A DNA stretch of 33,039 nt from a virus. This document shows, piece after piece, positions 31,219-33,039 of the stretch; the stretch's first letter is position 1; the number at the start of each line of letters is the position of its first letter. Position numbers and translations under genes: made by a program. The stretch spans positions 1 to 33,039 of the IMG/VR virus record IMGVR_UViG_3300042448_001132, one strand, 5' to 3'. Below the pieces are notes generated by a model. It saw only the letters and a list, made by a program, of their open reading frames with translations, had not been told where the DNA came from and ran no database searches.

Positions 31219-31246
31219 ATTATACACACTTATTCAGATCATGCAA
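31219..31246 (-). promoter_or_regulatory. Repeated-type phage promoter, copy 2
   Basis: On minus: -35 TTGCAT (31246-31241), 16-bp spacer ending AAGTGTG, -10 TATAAT (31224-31219). It has the same -35 as copy 4. It overlaps the end of the resolvase gene and drives the mosaic cluster from 31192 leftward, and possibly the structured RNA. Confidence 0.8.
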
Positions 31247-31652
31247 GCGCTAAAACACACATTGCCGCATCGCGCTCGTGTTGGTTGCTTTTTTTCTGCC
31301 AGCCCGTCAGCTTGTTAAAAGTCTCAGCGTCCAGCTTGCGCCCTTTGTGCTTCGGGCTTATTCCGTGGGCGTTTATTTTCATTTCTTCACATATGGCGCA
31401 TATTAAATTGCATATAGCGTCAACCTGCCCGACATTCCGGGCTATCTTCATGCGTGCAGCTTGGCTAGTGCCCCGGCTCCAAACTGGCGAAGTCAAGCGC
31501 GAATCCTCGAATATCACGCTTGTAACGGAAAAGCTAGGAAGCAGCGTTATTAGCTGTATTGGCGTCCAGGTGGTTAGCTTTGTAAGCTTTCCGTTCTCAA
31601 ATATAGCTACGCCAGTGCTTGCTCCGGGGTCAAGTCCGATTAGCATACTCAT
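31239..31652 (-). CDS. RuvC-like Holliday-junction resolvase
   Basis: A 137-aa RNase H-fold nuclease. MLIGLDPGASTGVAIFENG holds the first catalytic Asp (D8), SVIFEDSRL the Glu (E49), and the final helix NQHERDAAMCVLALA the last Asp (D128), as in phage RuvC-type resolvases. It would cut branched DNA before packaging or during recombination, pairing with ERF and NinB. The ATG at 31652 lies inside the end of the ribbon-helix-helix gene (overlap 23 nt). Confidence 0.88.
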   Translation of the reverse strand: MSMLIGLDPGASTGVAIFENGKLTKLTTWTPIQLITLLPSFSVTSVIFEDSRLTSPVWSRGTSQAARMKIARNVGQVDAICNLICAICEEMKINAHGISPKHKGRKLDAETFNKLTGWQKKSNQHERDAAMCVLALA

Positions 31653-31791
31653 TTATCAGCTTAGTCACGCCAGCGGAAAAATTCCCCCCGCCGATCTTTT
31701 TCGCTTTTTCGTGCGCTTTTTTTGAAATGTAGATATTCACGCGCTTTGCGTCTTCAATTGTTTTTGGCTTGCCGATTTTTTTAGTGTCCAT
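31630..31791 (-). CDS. Ribbon-helix-helix DNA-binding protein, 53 aa
   Basis: After a short N-terminus (MDTKKIGKPKTIED), residues 16-50 match the MetJ/Arc-type fold: strand RVNIYIS, helix KKAHEKAKKIGG, turn, and helix NFSAGVTKLINEYA. Such dimers bind DNA through the strand. The ATG at 31791 is 7 nt from the -10 box, at the expected transcription start, so the mRNA from that promoter would be leaderless. It is the only clear repressor-type gene here and may regulate the repeated promoters. Confidence 0.85.
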   Translation of the reverse strand: MDTKKIGKPKTIEDAKRVNIYISKKAHEKAKKIGGGNFSAGVTKLINEYANRT

Positions 31792-31797
31792 AATCTC

Positions 31798-31825
31798 ATT
31801 CTACACACTTACGCGGCAGGTTCAA
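31798..31825 (-). promoter_or_regulatory. Repeated-type phage promoter, copy 1 (RHH gene)
   Basis: On minus: -35 TTGAAC (31825-31820), 16-bp spacer ending AAGTGTG, -10 TAGAAT (31803-31798). Only 6 nt separate the -10 from the ATG of the ribbon-helix-helix gene. Confidence 0.75.
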
Positions 31826-31922
31826 GCCTTTTGTCCCAATCACACTCAAAAGAAAACGGAAGCCTGCCGAATATCTGCATTAGCTCCCGCTCTTTAGCGC
31901 TTAACGCGCAGCCTTTCGACAT
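31809..31922 (-). CDS. 37-aa ORF overlapping the 73-aa gene
   Basis: Starts MSKGCALSAKERELMQIFG, then FSFECDWDKRLEPAA. It overlaps the end of the previous gene by 29 nt in another frame. Its start has no clear Shine-Dalgarno, but the coupling resembles that of the neighbours and the sequence is protein-like. It could also be the shifted end of the 73-aa product. The -35 box of promoter copy 1 lies in its 3' end. Confidence 0.45.
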   Translation of the reverse strand: MSKGCALSAKERELMQIFGRLPFSFECDWDKRLEPAA

Positions 31923-32115
31923 CTCTAAGCCAGCCCGATGACTTCGCACAGGCAAGAATGCTGGTTTTGACGCGTTCGGCAATGTCGCGCCCAAGTCGGG
32001 CTTCAATGTCTCGCAAGTAGTCCGCGACTTTATCTCTTTCCCCATCATGAAAATTCTCGACGGCGCAGCAGAAACGCTCAAAAGTCTCGGCGCGTTCATT
32101 CGTTTGCAGGCTCAT
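31894..32115 (-). CDS. Hypothetical protein, 73 aa, helical
   Basis: Starts MSLQTNERAETFERFCCAVEN, with DGERDKVADYLRDIEARLG and VKTSILACAKSSGWLRDVE; mostly helix with three Cys. It overlaps the preceding 53-aa gene by 20 nt. A competing ORF on the same strand (up to 32099, another frame) is rejected upstream of 31922. Function unknown. Confidence 0.6.
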   Translation of the reverse strand: MSLQTNERAETFERFCCAVENFHDGERDKVADYLRDIEARLGRDIAERVKTSILACAKSSGWLRDVERLRVKR

Positions 32116-32257
32116 TCAGGTATTCGATTATTTGTTGTGCTGATATGATTGTTTGCGCTAAAAACAACAATGCAGCGTTTTTGTCTTTCATCATTAGCAC
32201 CGGCAATTTTCTGCCAGCTTCTTGTATTTTGAGTACGTCTTCGCTGTAGTCTTTCAT
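32096..32257 (-). CDS. Hypothetical protein, 53 aa
   Basis: MKDYSEDVLKIQEAGRKLPV start, then LMMKDKNAALLFLAQTIIS and a helical end (AQQIIEYLNEPANE). No family recognised. The ATG lies 4 nt after the stop of the zinc-type gene. Probably coupled to it in the same transcript. Confidence 0.6.
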   Translation of the reverse strand: MKDYSEDVLKIQEAGRKLPVLMMKDKNAALLFLAQTIISAQQIIEYLNEPANE

Positions 32258-32261
32258 TAAC

Positions 32262-32549
32262 TTATTCCTTTGCAGCGTTTTTGTTTGCCATCGAAATTAA
32301 ACATTGTGCGCGAATATCTGCCAACAAGTTTGCTGTTATTCCATGCCTATCCATAACTTCAAACGCCGAGCGCATCATGCTTTCAAACAATTCAATATCG
32401 CTTTGTCTCGCAACGACCGGGTGACGATAGCGGTTGATATACCCGCAGTGTTGGCAACGGGTTTCTGTTGTTGCCATTTCCATTTCTGCCATTTCTTGCA
32501 ACGTTTCGCCAAGCCACTTGCTCATAGGTTTATCGTTATAAGTGTTCAT
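32262..32549 (-). CDS. Zinc-type (CxxC) early protein, 95 aa, first phage gene
   Basis: Residues 31-37 carry RCQHCGY, followed by INRYRHPVVARQSDIE; a single CxxC with H42 could be half a zinc site completed by dimerisation. The rest is helical (FESMMRSAFEVMDRHGITA). AAGGAGCG stands 8 nt before the ATG at 32549. It is the right-most phage gene; attC1 begins 26 nt upstream, so no phage promoter of the repeated type precedes it. Confidence 0.65.
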   Translation of the reverse strand: MNTYNDKPMSKWLGETLQEMAEMEMATTETRCQHCGYINRYRHPVVARQSDIELFESMMRSAFEVMDRHGITANLLADIRAQCLISMANKNAAKE

Positions 32550-32575
32550 AATTTTCTCGCTCCTTTTTCCTTTTC

Positions 32576-32633
32576 ACATAACACTACGTTCCTGCGGATT
32601 CGCTACGCTCACCGCTGAACTTATCCGTTAGAA
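32576..32633 (+). other. Integron attC site 1
   Basis: TAAC (32579-32582) pairs with GTTA (32627-32630); the L boxes GTTC-C-TGCGG (32588-32597) and CCGCTGAAC (32612-32620) pair with an extrahelical C at 32592 and one T-T mismatch. Spacers are 5 and 6 nt and the loop is 14 nt. The core site is GTTAGAA (32627). The extrahelical base on the 5' arm sets the orientation as plus, like aadA attC. Confidence 0.88.
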
Positions 32634-32637
32634 CTTT

Positions 32638-32901
32638 ATGAACCATCGTTATGCCGTTCTTTTCCATAAAACGCCTCCTCAAGAGCTTCTCGCATTGTTT
32701 GAGGATTATTTTTATTCTTTCCACGATCAAAAATTTCTTCTTTGTTATTCATTTGAGAATCTTGGTGCATTTTCTTTGCTTGAAATAATGCACACTGACA
32801 AAAGCAAAAAACCGTGGAGGGTTCAGGTGCAAACTCAATACGTCCTAGCTGTTGCTGACATGTCAAATGTTGATAATGTGCCAATTGGTTTTCTTTCATA
32901 A
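32638..32901 (+). CDS. Integron cassette ORF, 87 aa
   Basis: Starts 10 nt after the attC1 crossover point and ends 9 nt before attC2, exactly the layout of a gene cassette of 331 bp. The protein begins MNHRYAVLFHKTPPQELLAL, has a SFHDQKFLLCYSFEN segment and ends VLAVADMSNVDNVPIGFLS. It looks like a small alpha/beta protein; not recognised. It is on the opposite strand from all phage genes. The minus-strand ORF over the same bases is a shadow. It has no Shine-Dalgarno of note, as is common in cassettes. Confidence 0.8.
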   Translation: MNHRYAVLFHKTPPQELLALFEDYFYSFHDQKFLLCYSFENLGAFSLLEIMHTDKSKKPWRVQVQTQYVLAVADMSNVDNVPIGFLS

Positions 32902-32910
32902 AAATTCCTT

Positions 32911-32964
32911 TTCTAACCCATCGTTCCAGCGGATGCTTCGCCCCGCTGAACTTCGCCGTTATGC
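32911..32964 (+). other. Integron attC site 2
   Basis: TAAC (32914-32917) pairs with GTTA (32958-32961); GTTC-C-AGCGG (32923-32932) pairs perfectly with CCGCTGAAC (32943-32951), with extrahelical C at 32927. Spacers are 5 and 6 nt and the loop is 10 nt (ATGCTTCGCC). The core is GTTATGC (32958). About 54 bp in total, with the same arms as attC1. Confidence 0.92.
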
Positions 32965-33039
32965 TTTATGCTGTTCCACACCGTAGGTTTCCCGGTCACG
33001 CTTTCGAGGTAGCAACCATCCGCTTTGTCAGGTCGAACG
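32961..33039 (+). CDS. Start of a second integron cassette, cut by the window
   Basis: After the attC2 crossover, an ATG at 32961 (within the core site) opens a frame that stays open to the window end (MLYAVPHRRFPGHAF...). A second ATG at 32968 stops after 14 codons. A different frame is open from 32987 to the end and, if base 33039 were joined to base 1, would run into the ORF ending at 235. Gene content cannot be settled from 79 bases. Confidence 0.35.
   Translation, partial: MLYAVPHRRFPGHAFEVATIRFVRSN

Noticed and set aside
32636-32899. Minus-strand ORF of 87 aa with AGGAA before its ATG
   Set aside because: It overlaps the plus cassette ORF exactly between two plus-oriented attC sites; cassette layout explains the plus ORF, and the minus frame's Cys pattern has no known family.
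1-33039. tRNA genes and CRISPR arrays
   Set aside because: No cloverleaf with a T-arm GTTCRANNC and acceptor pairing, and no regularly spaced repeats, were seen on either strand.

Overview
The window is almost entirely a tailed-phage (podovirus-type) genome or prophage of about 32.3 kb (roughly 232-32575), with every recognised phage gene on the minus strand, so the transcriptional order runs from right to left. The host is probably a gamma- or betaproteobacterium. Reasons are the Gram-negative phage families (ERF annealing protein, NinB, YbcO-like nuclease, P22/epsilon15/BPP-1-type portal, terminase and ejection proteins), a lipobox lipoprotein, Shine-Dalgarno sites of AGGAG type, and integron attC sites at the right end. 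The exact host cannot be read from the sequence.

Layout along the minus strand. (1) 32549-27526: an early region of about 18 small genes, including a CxxC zinc-type protein, a ribbon-helix-helix DNA-binding protein, a RuvC-like resolvase, and a run of mosaic genes that share modules and a common translational-coupling junction. (2) 27525-26976: about 550 nt without a credible gene but dense in perfect helices, most likely a giant structured RNA of the GOLLD/ROOL kind. (3) 26928-26036: a lipoprotein, a pair of ORFs apparently joined by a -1 frameshift at an A8 run, and a 51-aa ORF. (4) 25993-16490: small and large terminase, small virion proteins, portal, decoration-like protein, scaffold, major capsid protein and capsid accessory proteins. 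(5) 16430-6440: gp4-like adaptor, virion protein with a PARP-like ADP-ribosyltransferase domain, gp10-like tail protein, GNAT acetyltransferase, three ejection-type proteins, tail fibre and two fibre-associated proteins. (6) 6443-4624: lysis-type genes (permuted papain-fold hydrolase, membrane proteins, DUF5675-type protein, 3-TM holin-like protein), closed by a strong terminator. (7) 4522-232: a second early operon ending in ERF, NinB, YbcO, a secreted Rap1a-like protein and a winged-helix protein.

Five copies of one promoter design (TTGnnn, exactly 16 bp, TATAAT or TAGAAT, with TGTG next to the -10) precede the units at 31791, 31192, 25993, 4522 and 2905. This suggests common control, perhaps by the ribbon-helix-helix protein, whose own start lies at the expected +1 of one copy.

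The ends are not phage-like. 32576-33039 is a piece of an integron cassette array on the plus strand: two attC sites, each with paired L boxes and an extrahelical C, flank a 331-bp cassette with an 87-aa ORF; a second cassette then starts. 1-231 has a plus-strand frame open from the left edge to 235 and may also be cassette sequence. Joining 231 to 32576 would place that ORF directly before attC1, as in an intact cassette. So the phage sits between a cassette ORF and its attC, or the sequence is circular and the phage carries an integron fragment. No integrase, repressor, helicase, primase or polymerase gene is visible, so how this element integrates or replicates is open.
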